Shown here in pieces: positions 7,806 through 17,355 of a DNA stretch of 64,000 nucleotides (position 1 is its first letter; each line of letters opens with the position of its first letter). A program made the position numbers and the translations under genes. Source of the DNA: Bacteroidaceae bacterium (lineage in GTDB: Bacteria; Bacteroidota; Bacteroidia; Bacteroidales; Bacteroidaceae); contig JAGBPB010000058.1 in the NCBI GenBank assembly GCA_017633615.1, positions 1-64,000 of the forward strand, given 5' to 3'. The notes below the pieces were generated by a model, which saw only the letters and a program-made list of their open reading frames with translations, did no database searches and was not told where the DNA came from.

Positions 7806-9857
7806 ATGCTTATGAGAAGATTATTATTGGCCGTTTCAGTAACGGTTGCCGCATTGTCCATGTGTACCGGTTTGAATGCTCAGGAGCGCCTCAGCACCAG
7901 CAAGTATATTAGTGACGGGTATCGCAGGACAGTTGAGAAAAAACTGGGAATCAACTCATCAATTGAATGGGGGTACGTGTCAAGGCCTTCATTCTTCAAT
8001 GAATACTCCTTGTATTGCATCATTGATGATATGGGCGCGGAATTGGTCTATTCTGTTGCAGGTGAATCCATCTGGAGTGCCAAGAACAGGGATGCCGTGC
8101 CGGTGGACACATATCGTTTAAGGATAAAAAGGGCTGATGCCGAATCACTTTCTGAATTGATTCAACTGGCAGTTGAGACATCGGATTTTCTTCCTGACAG
8201 AGGAACTATATCTGTCAGTAAGAATGATGATGGAGAGTATATGGTAGTTCGTTCAGTAGGGCTTGACGGCACGATATATCAGTTTTTTCATGACGGACGC
8301 GCTGCAGAGTGCTGGTCTCCAAGAGAGGGTAATTGTTCAAGACTGGTAAAGATAGCCGATGATCTGTGCCCGGCTGTAAAATCGGGTGACAGAGATGAGG
8401 TGCGCAGGATTGTTTCAGAATTGCCTGAACTCAAAGAGTCCTTAAAGAAACTGTTGCCTGACTGGTATAATGAATATCTGTTGGCTGATGCCCAGATTAA
8501 GGCCAAGAACAAGAAGTATTCTTATAATACCAATGCCCAACTGGCGGAGAAGCGTCATATGCACGTTTCATTCAGTGACGGCCAGTATGTGTTTGAGATG
8601 AACGGCAAGTCTCTGGCGGGTGATATGGAAACCATGCTTGATCTGATAAGTGATGCAAATTCAAACTGTCTGCTTATCATAGACAATGGGAACATAACCT
8701 GGGCCGATGCCTCAAGACTGATAAGTGCGGTCAGGGAGAAAGAGGGACGCGCCACAGTAATTACCGATGAGAGTTCCAACCGTTACTGGAAGGAGAGGGG
8801 AATCAAAAACCTCCTGACAGCAATACCCCTTGACAGGGACCTGGACAAGGAGTTCAACGAAAAGAAACTCAAGGATGTTGCTGAGAAACTGAGTGCTGAG
8901 TATTCATCGGACTATGAAAAGAATGGTTCAGTGGTATTGAATCCCAAGAGTTTGAATGTACTTGATCCGGAATCGTTCAGGGTAATAGAGGTGATTATCT
9001 GCCAGAATGAGTGTATCGTACTCTTTGAAACCGGTTTCAAGCATCGAAACGCCATCACAGGCCCTGAACTGAAAATCAAGGCTGGCGGCAATACCTATTC
9101 CCAGACAAAAGCTGAAGGTGTTGCAGATTGGATTGATTATGAAGCCCGTCCATTTGAAAGATTGAGTATCGGGAAGTGTGATAAGGAGTGCAGCGCGGTA
9201 TTATGCGTTCATTTTCCGGCTCTTCCAAAAGAAGTACAGATAATAGATATATGTGAGGATGGATCAGAAAGAACAATGGTTGAAGGACTGGTTCTTTCCA
9301 AATCCAAGGTTGAAGATCCGCTTTCTGCGGTCAATGTTCAGGGAAGGCAGTATTTTCCGGGGTTTATCAATCATGACGGAATCGTCGATACCATTAATTT
9401 TGATATCAAATCAATCAGTTACAATAAGGATAAGACCATTGTGACTGTCTGTTTCAACCTGTATTCACCGGGATTGCTGCGTTCATTCATCCCCAGTCAG
9501 GCCAGTCTTATACTGAATGGAGGACGCAAACTTGATGTCATTGAGGCGCGCACCCAGTCTATCCGTGACATGTCGTTCAATTTCCAGAACAGTTACAGGA
9601 ACTATTATTTCCAGCTGGTGTTCCCGCCCTTGATTGCCGATGAGATTAAAAAGATGGAAAGTACCATAAAGGAAGCGTCCCGCAGCGGATTGCCAGATAT
9701 TCGCAAGATGGAGATTGAGAAGTTCAATAACAAATACATGGATCAGGGCTGGTCTCTGAATTCTATCGGCAAACTTGAGATGCCTGAGGACAATCCTATC
9801 TCTTTTGGGGACAACTCGGCTAAAATCCTCTCTGTTGAGATCTTCCCAACACAATAA
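7806..9857 (+). CDS. Large secreted protein containing the CWSP-family domain
   Basis: The protein has 683 residues with a signal peptide ending LNAQ near residue 26; a second possible ATG lies at codon 3. Residues ~60-226 are homologous to the 227-residue protein at 2389-3072 (PSFxxEY, SVGLDGTIYQF, ECWSPREGN, YNEYLL). A middle part (~240-330) has an alternating hydrophobic pattern (LLIIDNGNITWADASRLI) loosely like the periplasmic domain of ExbD, which is only a weak suggestion. The remaining ~350 residues look beta-rich. No enzyme motif was found. The protein probably works in the periplasm or on the surface. Confidence 0.6.
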   Translation: MLMRRLLLAVSVTVAALSMCTGLNAQERLSTSKYISDGYRRTVEKKLGINSSIEWGYVSRPSFFNEYSLYCIIDDMGAELVYSVAGESIWSAKNRDAVPVDTYRLRIKRADAESLSELIQLAVETSDFLPDRGTISVSKNDDGEYMVVRSVGLDGTIYQFFHDGRAAECWSPREGNCSRLVKIADDLCPAVKSGDRDEVRRIVSELPELKESLKKLLPDWYNEYLLADAQIKAKNKKYSYNTNAQLAEKRHMHVSFSDGQYVFEMNGKSLAGDMETMLDLISDANSNCLLIIDNGNITWADASRLISAVREKEGRATVITDESSNRYWKERGIKNLLTAIPLDRDLDKEFNEKKLKDVAEKLSAEYSSDYEKNGSVVLNPKSLNVLDPESFRVIEVIICQNECIVLFETGFKHRNAITGPELKIKAGGNTYSQTKAEGVADWIDYEARPFERLSIGKCDKECSAVLCVHFPALPKEVQIIDICEDGSERTMVEGLVLSKSKVEDPLSAVNVQGRQYFPGFINHDGIVDTINFDIKSISYNKDKTIVTVCFNLYSPGLLRSFIPSQASLILNGGRKLDVIEARTQSIRDMSFNFQNSYRNYYFQLVFPPLIADEIKKMESTIKEASRSGLPDIRKMEIEKFNNKYMDQGWSLNSIGKLEMPEDNPISFGDNSAKILSVEIFPTQ

Positions 9858-9868
9858 GGTCAGACCCC

Positions 9869-9890
9869 TTTGTGTCAAGAATGACACAAA
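9869..9890. repeat. Short hairpin adjoining the degenerate REP copy
   Basis: TTTGTGTCA (9869-9877) pairs with TGACACAAA (9882-9890) around a 4-base loop, directly before the REP-like copy at 9895. It sits after GGTCAGACCCC, which looks like half of another REP-type palindrome. Two different palindromes are nested behind this gene and may also terminate transcription. Confidence 0.6.
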
Positions 9891-9894
9891 AAAA

Positions 9895-9925
9895 AGTACA
9901 ATTGGGGACAGTCCCCTTTTGTACT
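9895..9925. repeat. REP-like palindrome, copy 3 (degenerate)
   Basis: The 15-base arms (9895-9909 and 9911-9925) match except for two positions. The core is GGGGACAGTCCCC, with A instead of T at the centre. It is followed by a T-run. It is related to the copies at 477, 3911 and 53388. Confidence 0.8.
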
Positions 9926-10008
9926 TTTTTGCCATATTCGTAAAAATTTTCGGGTTTTGCGTAAAAAACGTAGGGGCTGGATTGTCTTATATGTGTAATT
10001 GACAAAAG

Positions 10009-10503
10009 ATGCTGGACAAAAGAATACTTGAAAGGCTTTTCCGCCAGAACTACAGTGGAATGATTCGTCTGGCCAGAACGATTCTGGGTGATGACGGAGA
10101 GGCTGAGGACGTGGTACAGGATGTGTTTGTGCGTGTCATGGAGAATAGCACGACAGAACCGGCTCCAGCTTATCTCTACGCATCGGTCAAATACGGTTGC
10201 ATAAACGTCATCAGGCAGAAACGGGTTCATGAGCAGGTTAAGGAACTGCTGCCCGTGGAGGTTGAGATTGACCTGCAGCCGGTAGAGAAACAGATGGATA
10301 AGCTGGATCAGATAGCCGCTTTTGTTGATGAGTGCATCAAGGACCCGCACCGCACCATCTTCCATATGCGTTTTGATGATGACCTTACGGTGAGTGAGAT
10401 TGCCAAACGCATGGATATGAACCCCAACACCACCTACAAGTATCTTATGCAATGCATCGGTCAAATCAGGCATTTTTTCAATAATGCCGACGTTAAACTT
10501 TAA
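10009..10503 (+). CDS. ECF-type RNA polymerase sigma factor (FecI-like)
   Basis: The protein has 164 residues. Region 2 at ~10-70 contains the FRQNYSGMIRLARTIL helix and EDVVQDVFVRVME. Region 4 at ~110-160 contains FHMRFDDDLTVSEIAKRMDMN followed by a recognition helix. It is followed 11 bases later by a FecR-type anti-sigma gene and then a TonB-receptor gene, the standard Bacteroidetes trans-envelope signalling module. It should direct transcription of the receptor gene when the ligand is bound. Confidence 0.9.
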   Translation: MLDKRILERLFRQNYSGMIRLARTILGDDGEAEDVVQDVFVRVMENSTTEPAPAYLYASVKYGCINVIRQKRVHEQVKELLPVEVEIDLQPVEKQMDKLDQIAAFVDECIKDPHRTIFHMRFDDDLTVSEIAKRMDMNPNTTYKYLMQCIGQIRHFFNNADVKL

Positions 10504-10514
10504 AGATTTAGAGA

Positions 10515-11147
10515 ATGACCAATTCTGAAGACAACATCCGCAAGCTGATGGAGATGCTGGATAATCCCGATGCATACTCAGAGCAGGAGATCCGCGATAT
10601 CATCGGCCAAGATGAGGAGACGCAGGAGACCTATCGCATGATGGTGGAGATAAAACGCAGCAGCCGTCGCTCTCAGAATGATGCGCCCGTTGATGTGGAT
10701 GCGGCATGGAAACGCTTTGAGCAGACACATTACCAGCGCCGTCACAGTAACGCATGGATGAGGGTAGCGGCCGGCTTTATAGGCTTATTGTTTGTGTCAG
10801 GCATATCATTTGCTGCCATAAGTGCGGTCAAGCACCACAATGAACGCAAGCAGGCAGAACAGCAGACCAGGCAAGAGACCGTCATCACCACGAATGCCGC
10901 CGCTGTGGAAAGTGAGGAATCTGCTGATCAATTGGTGGTTTTTACCAACACCAAGCTGGAACAGATGCTCACGGAGATAGCATCATACTATGGAGTAACA
11001 GTTGAGTACAAGAGCGCCGATGTACGAGACCTGCGTTTCTATTACGAGTGGAACCGCAAGGTCGGGATAGAGAGCGTGACAGATGATCTCAACAGGTTTG
11101 CAAAAGTGAATATTACATTGAATAACAAAAAGATAACAGTTGAATAA
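10515..11147 (+). CDS. FecR-like anti-sigma factor
   Basis: The protein has 210 residues. The cytoplasmic part (~1-75) binds the sigma factor in this family. One transmembrane helix lies at about 78-100 (MRVAAGFIGLLFVSGISFA). The C-terminal ~65 residues match the DUF4974 domain that ends Bacteroidetes FecR proteins (LEQMLTEIASYYGVTVEY, then DDLNRFAKVN). It is shorter than standard FecR (~320) because the central FecR domain is largely missing. It lies between its sigma factor and the receptor. Confidence 0.85.
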   Translation: MTNSEDNIRKLMEMLDNPDAYSEQEIRDIIGQDEETQETYRMMVEIKRSSRRSQNDAPVDVDAAWKRFEQTHYQRRHSNAWMRVAAGFIGLLFVSGISFAAISAVKHHNERKQAEQQTRQETVITTNAAAVESEESADQLVVFTNTKLEQMLTEIASYYGVTVEYKSADVRDLRFYYEWNRKVGIESVTDDLNRFAKVNITLNNKKITVE

Positions 11148-11153
11148 TTTATT

Positions 11154-13751
11154 ATGAAAAGATTTTTTACAATATTGATCCTTACTTTGTTTGCATCAGT
11201 AAGTTTGTTTGCACAGAAAGATAACAGAAACGCAGAACCCCAGTACACACTCAGTTTTGAGGAGATTTCACTCTCAGATGCCCTTAAACAGCTGAACGGG
11301 CTGTCAGACAAATACAGGATATCATTCATGTATAATGAACTGGAAGATTTCCGCGTATCAACCAAAATTGTTGACAAGAGCATACCTGAAGCAGTAAACC
11401 AGATAATTGGCCTCTATCCCATAAGCGTAAGCGTAAAGGAGGATGCCGATGAGGTTAAGATATTTGTGGAGTGCATCCAGAAAACCGATATGCGCTATAA
11501 GGGTCGTGTGCTGGATTCAGGCAATGAACCTGTAGCATATGCCAACGTGGTGCTGTTCGCGCCTGAGGATACTGTTCTCGTGGCAGGCGGAATAACCAAT
11601 GAAGACGGTTATTTTGTAATACCTTGCGATAAGCTTCCAGTACTGGCACGTTTCTCATTTGTAGGCTATGAGACCGTATGGATGACATGCCGTACACTGG
11701 AGCTGGGAACCATATTCATGATACCTGAAGGTATAGCATTGGACGGAGTAACCATTGAAGGCCAGGTGCCTCTCTATCAGATGGGCGATGAGGGTCTTTT
11801 GACAAATGTTGAAAACACTCCGCTAAGCAAGCTGGGATCAGCTGAGGATGTTTTCAAGCATGTGCCCGGTCTGGTGCAGAAAGACGGTGAATATGAGGTG
11901 TTCGGCAAGGGCAAGCCTCTGGTATATGTCAATGGCCGCAAGGTTTATGATATGAGTGAATTGAAACAGCTTTCATCGGCCGATATCAAAAGCATTGAAC
12001 TCATTACCAACCCCGGTGCCAAATATGATGCATCAATCAATGCCGTAATCAGGATACGCACCGTACGCAAGGCAGGCGACGGTCTGAGCGTGGATGCAAT
12101 GGCCAAATTTGATCAGGGCAGATATGACAATGAGTATTCTACGCTGTCACTCAACTATCGCAAGAACGGACTGGACCTGTTTGCATCGGTAGCGGCCAGC
12201 AAATCAAATGCACTGTTTGAGTCAGACCCAATGTGGCAGGAGGTGAAGGCTGACACCCTGTGGCGTCAAAGTAACTACCAGCTGGTTCATACCATAGACC
12301 GCAATATCAAGCTGGAGGGCGGATTCAACTACCAGTTCAATGATAACCATGTGACTGGTGCTAAATACTGGTCAAATGTCTTAAACAAGTCACGTACGGG
12401 TAATGACGTAAAATTTGAAAGTGAAGTGACCGCCGACGGCAAATTCTATGACAAATGGGGTAACATGACAAAAGCCACAATAGAGAGGAACTATGACCAT
12501 AACGCTAATGCGTATTATATAGGTAAGGTGGGCAATCTGGGCATTGACTTGAACGTGGATTATGTAGGAAACAAGAATACAGAACACCGTGATATCACGG
12601 AGACATGCCAGGTTGGTGACGACCGTACGCTTTCATCGGACAACGTTGTTGAGAACCGCATGATAGCATCCAAACTCACTCTCAGCGCTCCTGTTATGGG
12701 CGGTATGCTTGACTTTGGCGGCGAATACATCAATACAAACCGTGATGATGACTACATCAACCCGGAGAACTATCTCCCCACATCATACAGCACTCTTAAG
12801 GAGAGCACTATGAGCCCTTATGTGGAATATACCAGAATGACCATGTTCGGCCAGCTCCGTGCCGGTGTGCGTTATGAGCATGTGGCATTTGACTATTATG
12901 CAAACAATGTAAAGGTCGATGAACAGAGCCGCCGATTTGATAACATTTATCCATCAGCATCATTCGCCACGATGGTTGCCGGGATGGGAGTGCAGCTGAG
13001 CTATTCCGTCAAGACCACGCGCCCCACATACAGCCAGCTGAGCAATAACGTGAGTTATGGAAACCGTTTTACAATGCAGACCGGTAACCCGTTGCTGAAC
13101 AACTCTACACGTCATATAGTATCTCTTGCGGGCGGAAATGAATGGCTTAAGTTCTCTCTGGATTATACTAATGAGCGTGACGCCATAATCTATTATGCAG
13201 AGCAGAATCCCACGGATCCAAAGGTTGTAATGATCAACCATAAGAATATAAAGTCTGTCAAGTCATTCACTCCCGGTCTGATACTCTCTCCGTCATTTGG
13301 AGTATGGAGACCTCAGTTTGTGGGAGGCATGTATAAGCAGTGGCTTGAATTTGAGACCATTGAGGGAATCCAGAAGATGAATGATCCCATTTTCAGTGTG
13401 CAGTTCAACAATACGCTTGTGTTCCGTCCGGACCTGATAGGTGAGGTCAACTTTGTCTATCAGAGCCCCGGTGACAATCAGAACGTACATCTGAACTATC
13501 ATGTGACTAATCTTGACGTGGCACTGACCAAGACATTCTTCCGTGACCGTCTGAGCCTGAAGGTAGCCGGACAGGATCTGTTTAACCGCTATAAAACCGG
13601 TGCGCTTATCAGAGCCCCCAAGATTGATATTTACCAACTCAATACAATGGATACCCGCTGCGTATCAGTAACCCTGCGCTACCGCTTCAACACCACTGAT
13701 TCCAAGTATCGCGGTAAGGGTGCCGGTAACGAGGAGAAGGACAGACTCTAA
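11154..13751 (+). CDS. TonB-dependent outer-membrane receptor (signal transducing)
   Basis: The protein has 865 residues with a signal peptide ending LFAQ near residue 21. Residues ~32-105 form an STN-like secretin/TonB domain, the part that contacts FecR-type regulators. Residues ~118-185 are a carboxypeptidase-regulatory domain. Residues ~205-305 are the plug (EDVFKHVPGLVQKDG, LVYVNGRKVY, SIELITNPGAKYDAS). The rest is a beta-barrel of the outer-membrane beta-barrel family (OMP_b-brl_3 type). It begins six bases after the FecR-like gene. The substrate is not evident. Confidence 0.87.
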   Translation: MKRFFTILILTLFASVSLFAQKDNRNAEPQYTLSFEEISLSDALKQLNGLSDKYRISFMYNELEDFRVSTKIVDKSIPEAVNQIIGLYPISVSVKEDADEVKIFVECIQKTDMRYKGRVLDSGNEPVAYANVVLFAPEDTVLVAGGITNEDGYFVIPCDKLPVLARFSFVGYETVWMTCRTLELGTIFMIPEGIALDGVTIEGQVPLYQMGDEGLLTNVENTPLSKLGSAEDVFKHVPGLVQKDGEYEVFGKGKPLVYVNGRKVYDMSELKQLSSADIKSIELITNPGAKYDASINAVIRIRTVRKAGDGLSVDAMAKFDQGRYDNEYSTLSLNYRKNGLDLFASVAASKSNALFESDPMWQEVKADTLWRQSNYQLVHTIDRNIKLEGGFNYQFNDNHVTGAKYWSNVLNKSRTGNDVKFESEVTADGKFYDKWGNMTKATIERNYDHNANAYYIGKVGNLGIDLNVDYVGNKNTEHRDITETCQVGDDRTLSSDNVVENRMIASKLTLSAPVMGGMLDFGGEYINTNRDDDYINPENYLPTSYSTLKESTMSPYVEYTRMTMFGQLRAGVRYEHVAFDYYANNVKVDEQSRRFDNIYPSASFATMVAGMGVQLSYSVKTTRPTYSQLSNNVSYGNRFTMQTGNPLLNNSTRHIVSLAGGNEWLKFSLDYTNERDAIIYYAEQNPTDPKVVMINHKNIKSVKSFTPGLILSPSFGVWRPQFVGGMYKQWLEFETIEGIQKMNDPIFSVQFNNTLVFRPDLIGEVNFVYQSPGDNQNVHLNYHVTNLDVALTKTFFRDRLSLKVAGQDLFNRYKTGALIRAPKIDIYQLNTMDTRCVSVTLRYRFNTTDSKYRGKGAGNEEKDRL

Positions 13752-13793
13752 CTTTTTTGTCTTTTTGTCAGGGTTTTGACGGGGTTTTTGACT

Positions 13794-13828
13794 AAAAGTG
13801 GCGATTTGTAAGATAAATCGCCACTTTT
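13794..13828 (+). terminator. Rho-independent terminator after the TonB-receptor operon
   Basis: A perfect 14-bp stem (13794-13807 with 13815-13828) encloses a 7-base loop. The stem has an A-run on the left and a T-run on the right, so it could work in both directions. Confidence 0.85.
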
Positions 13829-13915
13829 GTTGCAAAGTGTAAAAATTATGGCTTTTGTGGTTTGCAAAATATTTGTATATTGTTCAAAAGTTTATCACTT
13901 TTTTCATTGAAATAA

Positions 13916-13947
13916 TTTGTTTTACCCGAATTAAGGGGCTACCTTTG
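13916..13947 (+). promoter_or_regulatory. Bacteroidetes-type promoter for the serine operon
   Basis: TTTG at 13916-13919 and TACCTTTG at 13940-13947 are separated by 20 bases, matching the -33 (TTTG) and -7 (TAnnTTTG) elements of the Bacteroidetes primary sigma factor. The serC ATG is at 13986, giving a 5' leader of about 30 bases. Confidence 0.75.
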
Positions 13948-13985
13948 CGCCACGAATCAAAAAACTTTAATACTTATACTCTGTT

Positions 13986-15050
13986 ATGAAGCATAATTTT
14001 TGCGCAGGTCCTGCCGTATTACCGCAGGAAGTGATTGAGAAATCAGCTCAGGCTGTTTATGATTTTGCCGGCACAGGCATTTCAATTCTCTCTATCAGTC
14101 ACCGTTCAAGTGAGTTCAAGCCTGTTGTTGATGAGGCTGAGGCTCTGATCAAGGAGATTCTGGATGTACCTGAAGGTTATTCAGTTCTGTTCCTGGCCGG
14201 TGGTGCCAGCATGGAATTCTGTCGCGTTCCTTATAACTTCCTTAATAAGAAGGCCGCTTATCTGAACACCGGTGTTTGGGCCAAGAAGGCTATGAAGGAG
14301 GCAAAGGCTTTCGGTGAGGTTGTTGAGGTCGCTTCATCTGCCGATGCAAACTACACCTTCATTCCCAAGAGCTTTGAGATTCCTGCTGATGCAGATTATT
14401 TCCATTTTACAACAAACAATACCATTTACGGTACTGAGATCCGCAAGGACCTGGACAGCCCGGTTCCATTGATCTCTGACATGTCATCAGATATTTTTTC
14501 ACGTCCTATTGATGTAAGTAAGTACAACTGCATCTATGGTGGCGCACAGAAGAACCTGGCTCCCTCAGGTATGGCTTTCGTTATCGTTAAGAATGATGCT
14601 CTGGGCCATGTTGACCGTTATATCCCCACAATGCTGAACTATCAGACTCATATTGATAACGGTTCAATGTTTAATACTCCTCCTACATTCACTATCTATT
14701 CAGCTATGGAGTCACTCCGCTGGCTCAAGGCTCAGGGTGGTGTCAAGGAGATGGCTAAGCGTGCTGAGGCTCGTGCAGCCAAGGTTTACGGTGAGATTGA
14801 CCGCAACAAGCTGTTCGTTGGTACCGCTAAGGAGGAGGATCGTTCTTATATGAACATCTGCTGGGTTATGGCTCCTGAGTACAAGGAACTTGAGGATGAG
14901 TTCATGAGCTTTGCAAAGGGCAAGGGTATGGTAGGCATCAAGGGTCACCGTTCAGTAGGTGGTTTCCGTGCATCCTGCTACAACGCTCTGCCTATGGAGA
15001 GTGTTGACGCTCTGATAGCCTGCATGAAGGAGTTTGAAAGCAAACATTAA
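13986..15050 (+). CDS. serC: Phosphoserine aminotransferase
   Basis: The protein has 354 residues, the normal family length. It is the PLP enzyme that converts 3-phosphohydroxypyruvate and glutamate to phosphoserine and 2-oxoglutarate, the second step of serine synthesis; it also acts in pyridoxal phosphate synthesis in some bacteria. The start [13 protein letters not shown] is typical, SHRSSEF and GGASMEF bind phosphate and PLP, and GGAQKN carries the Schiff-base lysine (Lys189). The gene heads an operon with serA and a DUF1015 gene, as in other Bacteroidetes, and has its own promoter. Confidence 0.97.
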   Translation: MKHNFCAGPAVLPQEVIEKSAQAVYDFAGTGISILSISHRSSEFKPVVDEAEALIKEILDVPEGYSVLFLAGGASMEFCRVPYNFLNKKAAYLNTGVWAKKAMKEAKAFGEVVEVASSADANYTFIPKSFEIPADADYFHFTTNNTIYGTEIRKDLDSPVPLISDMSSDIFSRPIDVSKYNCIYGGAQKNLAPSGMAFVIVKNDALGHVDRYIPTMLNYQTHIDNGSMFNTPPTFTIYSAMESLRWLKAQGGVKEMAKRAEARAAKVYGEIDRNKLFVGTAKEEDRSYMNICWVMAPEYKELEDEFMSFAKGKGMVGIKGHRSVGGFRASCYNALPMESVDALIACMKEFESKH

Positions 15051-15074
15051 TCACGTTTATTAATAAGGATAGAT

Positions 15075-15995
15075 ATGAAAGTTTTAGTTGCAACATCCAA
15101 ACCTTTTGCAAAGGTTGCAGTTGACGGTATCCGTGAGGTTATAGAAGGTGCAGGCTATGAGCTTGTCCTGCTTGAGAAATATACTGAGAAATCAGCTCTG
15201 CTCAGTGCTGTAGCCGATGTTGACGCTATTATTATTCGTAGCGATATCATAGATGCTGAGGTGTTTGACGCTGCCAAGCAGCTTAAGATTGTGGTTCGTG
15301 CAGGTGCAGGTTATGATAATGTTGATTTGGCATCGGCCACCGCACACGGAGTATGCGTAATGAATACTCCGGGCCAGAACGCCAACGCTGTTGCCGAGTT
15401 GGTAGCCGGTCTGATGGTTTACGCTGTACGTAATTTCTACAACGGCACATCAGGTATTGAACTGCTGGGCAAGAAACTGGGTATCCACGCTTTCGGTAAC
15501 GTAGGCCGCAACGTAGCCCGCATTGCTAAAGGCTTCGGAATGGAGGTTTACGCTTTTGATGCTTACTGCCCTAAAGAGGCTATTGAGGCTGCCGGTGTAC
15601 ATGCAGTTGATAATGTTGAGGATATGTACAAGACCTGCCAGTTCATCTCACTGCACTTGCCTGCAACTGATGAAACCAAGAACTCTATCGGCCGCAAGCT
15701 TGTAAGCCTGATGCCCAAGGGTGCTGTTCTGGTTAACTCGGCCCGTAAGGAGATCATCAATGAGGATGAGCTCATCCAGCTGATGCAGGAACGTGAGGAC
15801 CTCAAGTTCGTATCAGATATTGCACCTGCAGCAGCTACCAAGTTTGAAGAGCTGTTTGCTGGCCGTTACTTTGCAACTCCCAAGAAGATGGGTGCACAGA
15901 CTGCCGAGGCTAATATCAACGCCGGTATCGCAGCTGCCAACCAGATTGTGGGCTTTATCAAGGATGGTTGCACCAAGTTCATGGTAAATCGTTGA
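15075..15995 (+). CDS. serA: D-3-phosphoglycerate dehydrogenase, short lysine type
   Basis: The protein has 306 residues and lacks the C-terminal ACT regulatory domain of long SerA proteins. It oxidises 3-phosphoglycerate to 3-phosphohydroxypyruvate with NAD+, the first step of serine synthesis. The Rossmann motif GIHAFGNVGRNVARI starts near residue 138, and the active-site arginine lies in NSARKEI. The position of the usual catalytic His (HIG in most family members) reads KKMG, so lysine replaces histidine. That is the form known from Entamoeba and Bacteroidales enzymes. The gene follows serC by 24 bases. Confidence 0.93.
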   Translation: MKVLVATSKPFAKVAVDGIREVIEGAGYELVLLEKYTEKSALLSAVADVDAIIIRSDIIDAEVFDAAKQLKIVVRAGAGYDNVDLASATAHGVCVMNTPGQNANAVAELVAGLMVYAVRNFYNGTSGIELLGKKLGIHAFGNVGRNVARIAKGFGMEVYAFDAYCPKEAIEAAGVHAVDNVEDMYKTCQFISLHLPATDETKNSIGRKLVSLMPKGAVLVNSARKEIINEDELIQLMQEREDLKFVSDIAPAAATKFEELFAGRYFATPKKMGAQTAEANINAGIAAANQIVGFIKDGCTKFMVNR

Positions 15996-16002
15996 AATAA
16001 CG

Positions 16003-16055
16003 TTGGCTTTGGCTTTGGCCTTGGCTAAGAACCAACGCCAATGCCAACGCCAAAG
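16003..16055. repeat. Hexamer-based imperfect inverted repeat between serA and the DUF1015 gene
   Basis: The left side repeats TTGGCT/TTGGCC-type hexamers (16003-16025). The right side repeats GCCAAY-type hexamers (16037-16055). The two sides can pair with about two mismatches, forming a long stem inside the operon. It may tune downstream expression or protect mRNA ends, or be slippage-prone repeat DNA. Confidence 0.55.
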
Positions 16056-16067
16056 TAATAATAAGAC

Positions 16068-17315
16068 ATGGCTAAGGTAAAACCGTTTGAGGGCATACGT
16101 CCTCCAAAGGAACTCGTAGAGAAGGTGCAAAGCCGTCCCTACGATGTTCTTAATTCAGAGGAGGCCCGTGCAGAGGCAGCCGGTAACGAGATGTCACTGT
16201 ATCACATCATCAAGCCTGAGATAGACTTTGATCCTATTGCCGAGGAGACTGATCCCCGCGTATATGCCAAGGCTGCTGAGAACTTCAAGAAGTTTCAGGA
16301 TAAGGGCTGGCTCAAGCGTGACAGCAAGGAACAGTACTACATCTATGCTCAGACCATGAACGGCAAGACCCAGTACGGTCTTGTGGTTTGCGCCAATGTT
16401 CAGGATTATCTGGACGGTAACATAAAGAAGCATGAGCTTACCCGTGCCGATAAGGAGGAGGACCGCATGAAGCATGTTCGCGTAAACAATGCAAACATAG
16501 AGCCGGTGTTCTTTGCATATCCTGATGATGCTGTTCTGGACAAGCTTGTTGCGGGATATGTTAAGGGTGCTCCTGAATATGATTACATTGCTCCCGGTGA
16601 CGGTTTCCGCCATCAGCTTTGGATAATAGACAAGGATGAGGATATCAAGACGGTAACAGAGCGTTTTGCACATATCCCGTCACTCTATATAGCTGATGGT
16701 CACCATCGTTCAGCTGCTGCCGCCCTGGTAGGTGCTGAGAAGGCCCGTCAGAATCCCAATCACTGCGGTGATGAGGAGTATAACTGGTTCATGGCAGTAT
16801 GTTTCCCGGCTTCACAGCTAACTATCATTGATTACAACCGTGTTGTCAAGGATCTGAACGGTATGTCATCTGCTGAGTTCCTCAAGGCTCTTGAAAAGAA
16901 CTTTATTGTTGAAAAGAAGGGTAGGGATATCTTCAAACCGTCAGAGTTACACACGTTCTCCCTCTATCTTGATAGCGAATGGTATAAGCTGACCGCAAAG
17001 CCCGGCACCTTCGATGATTCAGACCCGATAGGAGTGCTTGACGTTACAATCTCATCAAACCTCATTCTGGACCAGCTGCTGGGTATCAAGGACCTGCGCC
17101 GCGACAAGAGAATAGACTTTGTAGGCGGAATACGCGGTCTTGGTGAACTCAAGCGCCGTGTTGACAGCGGTGAGATGAAGATGGCTCTGGCTCTCTATCC
17201 AGTTTCAATGAAACAGCTCATGGATATAGCCGATACGGGCAACATCATGCCGCCCAAGACCACCTGGTTTGAGCCAAAACTCCGCTCCGGATTGGTGATA
17301 CATTCACTTGACTGA
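16068..17315 (+). CDS. DUF1015 family protein (SerB-linked)
   Basis: The protein has 415 residues, full length for DUF1015, a widespread family of unproven function often found with serine biosynthesis genes. Visible family motifs are GIRPPKELVEKVQSRPYDVL at the start, YADGHHRSA-like IADGHHRSAAA near residue 207, and a late IDFVGGIRGLGEL. Its place behind serC and serA suggests a role in serine metabolism, and it has been proposed to act as a kinase or phosphatase-like enzyme. I make no firm functional claim. Confidence 0.9.
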   Translation: MAKVKPFEGIRPPKELVEKVQSRPYDVLNSEEARAEAAGNEMSLYHIIKPEIDFDPIAEETDPRVYAKAAENFKKFQDKGWLKRDSKEQYYIYAQTMNGKTQYGLVVCANVQDYLDGNIKKHELTRADKEEDRMKHVRVNNANIEPVFFAYPDDAVLDKLVAGYVKGAPEYDYIAPGDGFRHQLWIIDKDEDIKTVTERFAHIPSLYIADGHHRSAAAALVGAEKARQNPNHCGDEEYNWFMAVCFPASQLTIIDYNRVVKDLNGMSSAEFLKALEKNFIVEKKGRDIFKPSELHTFSLYLDSEWYKLTAKPGTFDDSDPIGVLDVTISSNLILDQLLGIKDLRRDKRIDFVGGIRGLGELKRRVDSGEMKMALALYPVSMKQLMDIADTGNIMPPKTTWFEPKLRSGLVIHSLD

Positions 17316-17321
17316 TACTGA

Positions 17322-17352
17322 AAAAGGCTTGCGAATCAAACGCAAGCCTTTT
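17322..17352. terminator. Bidirectional terminator between convergent genes
   Basis: A perfect 12-bp stem (17322-17333 with 17341-17352) has a 7-base loop, with A-run and T-run flanks. It lies between the DUF1015 gene (plus) and the MmcQ-like gene (minus) and can serve both. Confidence 0.9.
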
Positions 17353-17355
17353 TTG

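Noticed and set aside
9820..10575. Long minus-strand reading frame (251 codons) opposite the second ECF sigma gene
   Set aside because: It is the antisense of a clear sigma-factor gene and has no recognisable domain; long antisense frames are common at this base composition.
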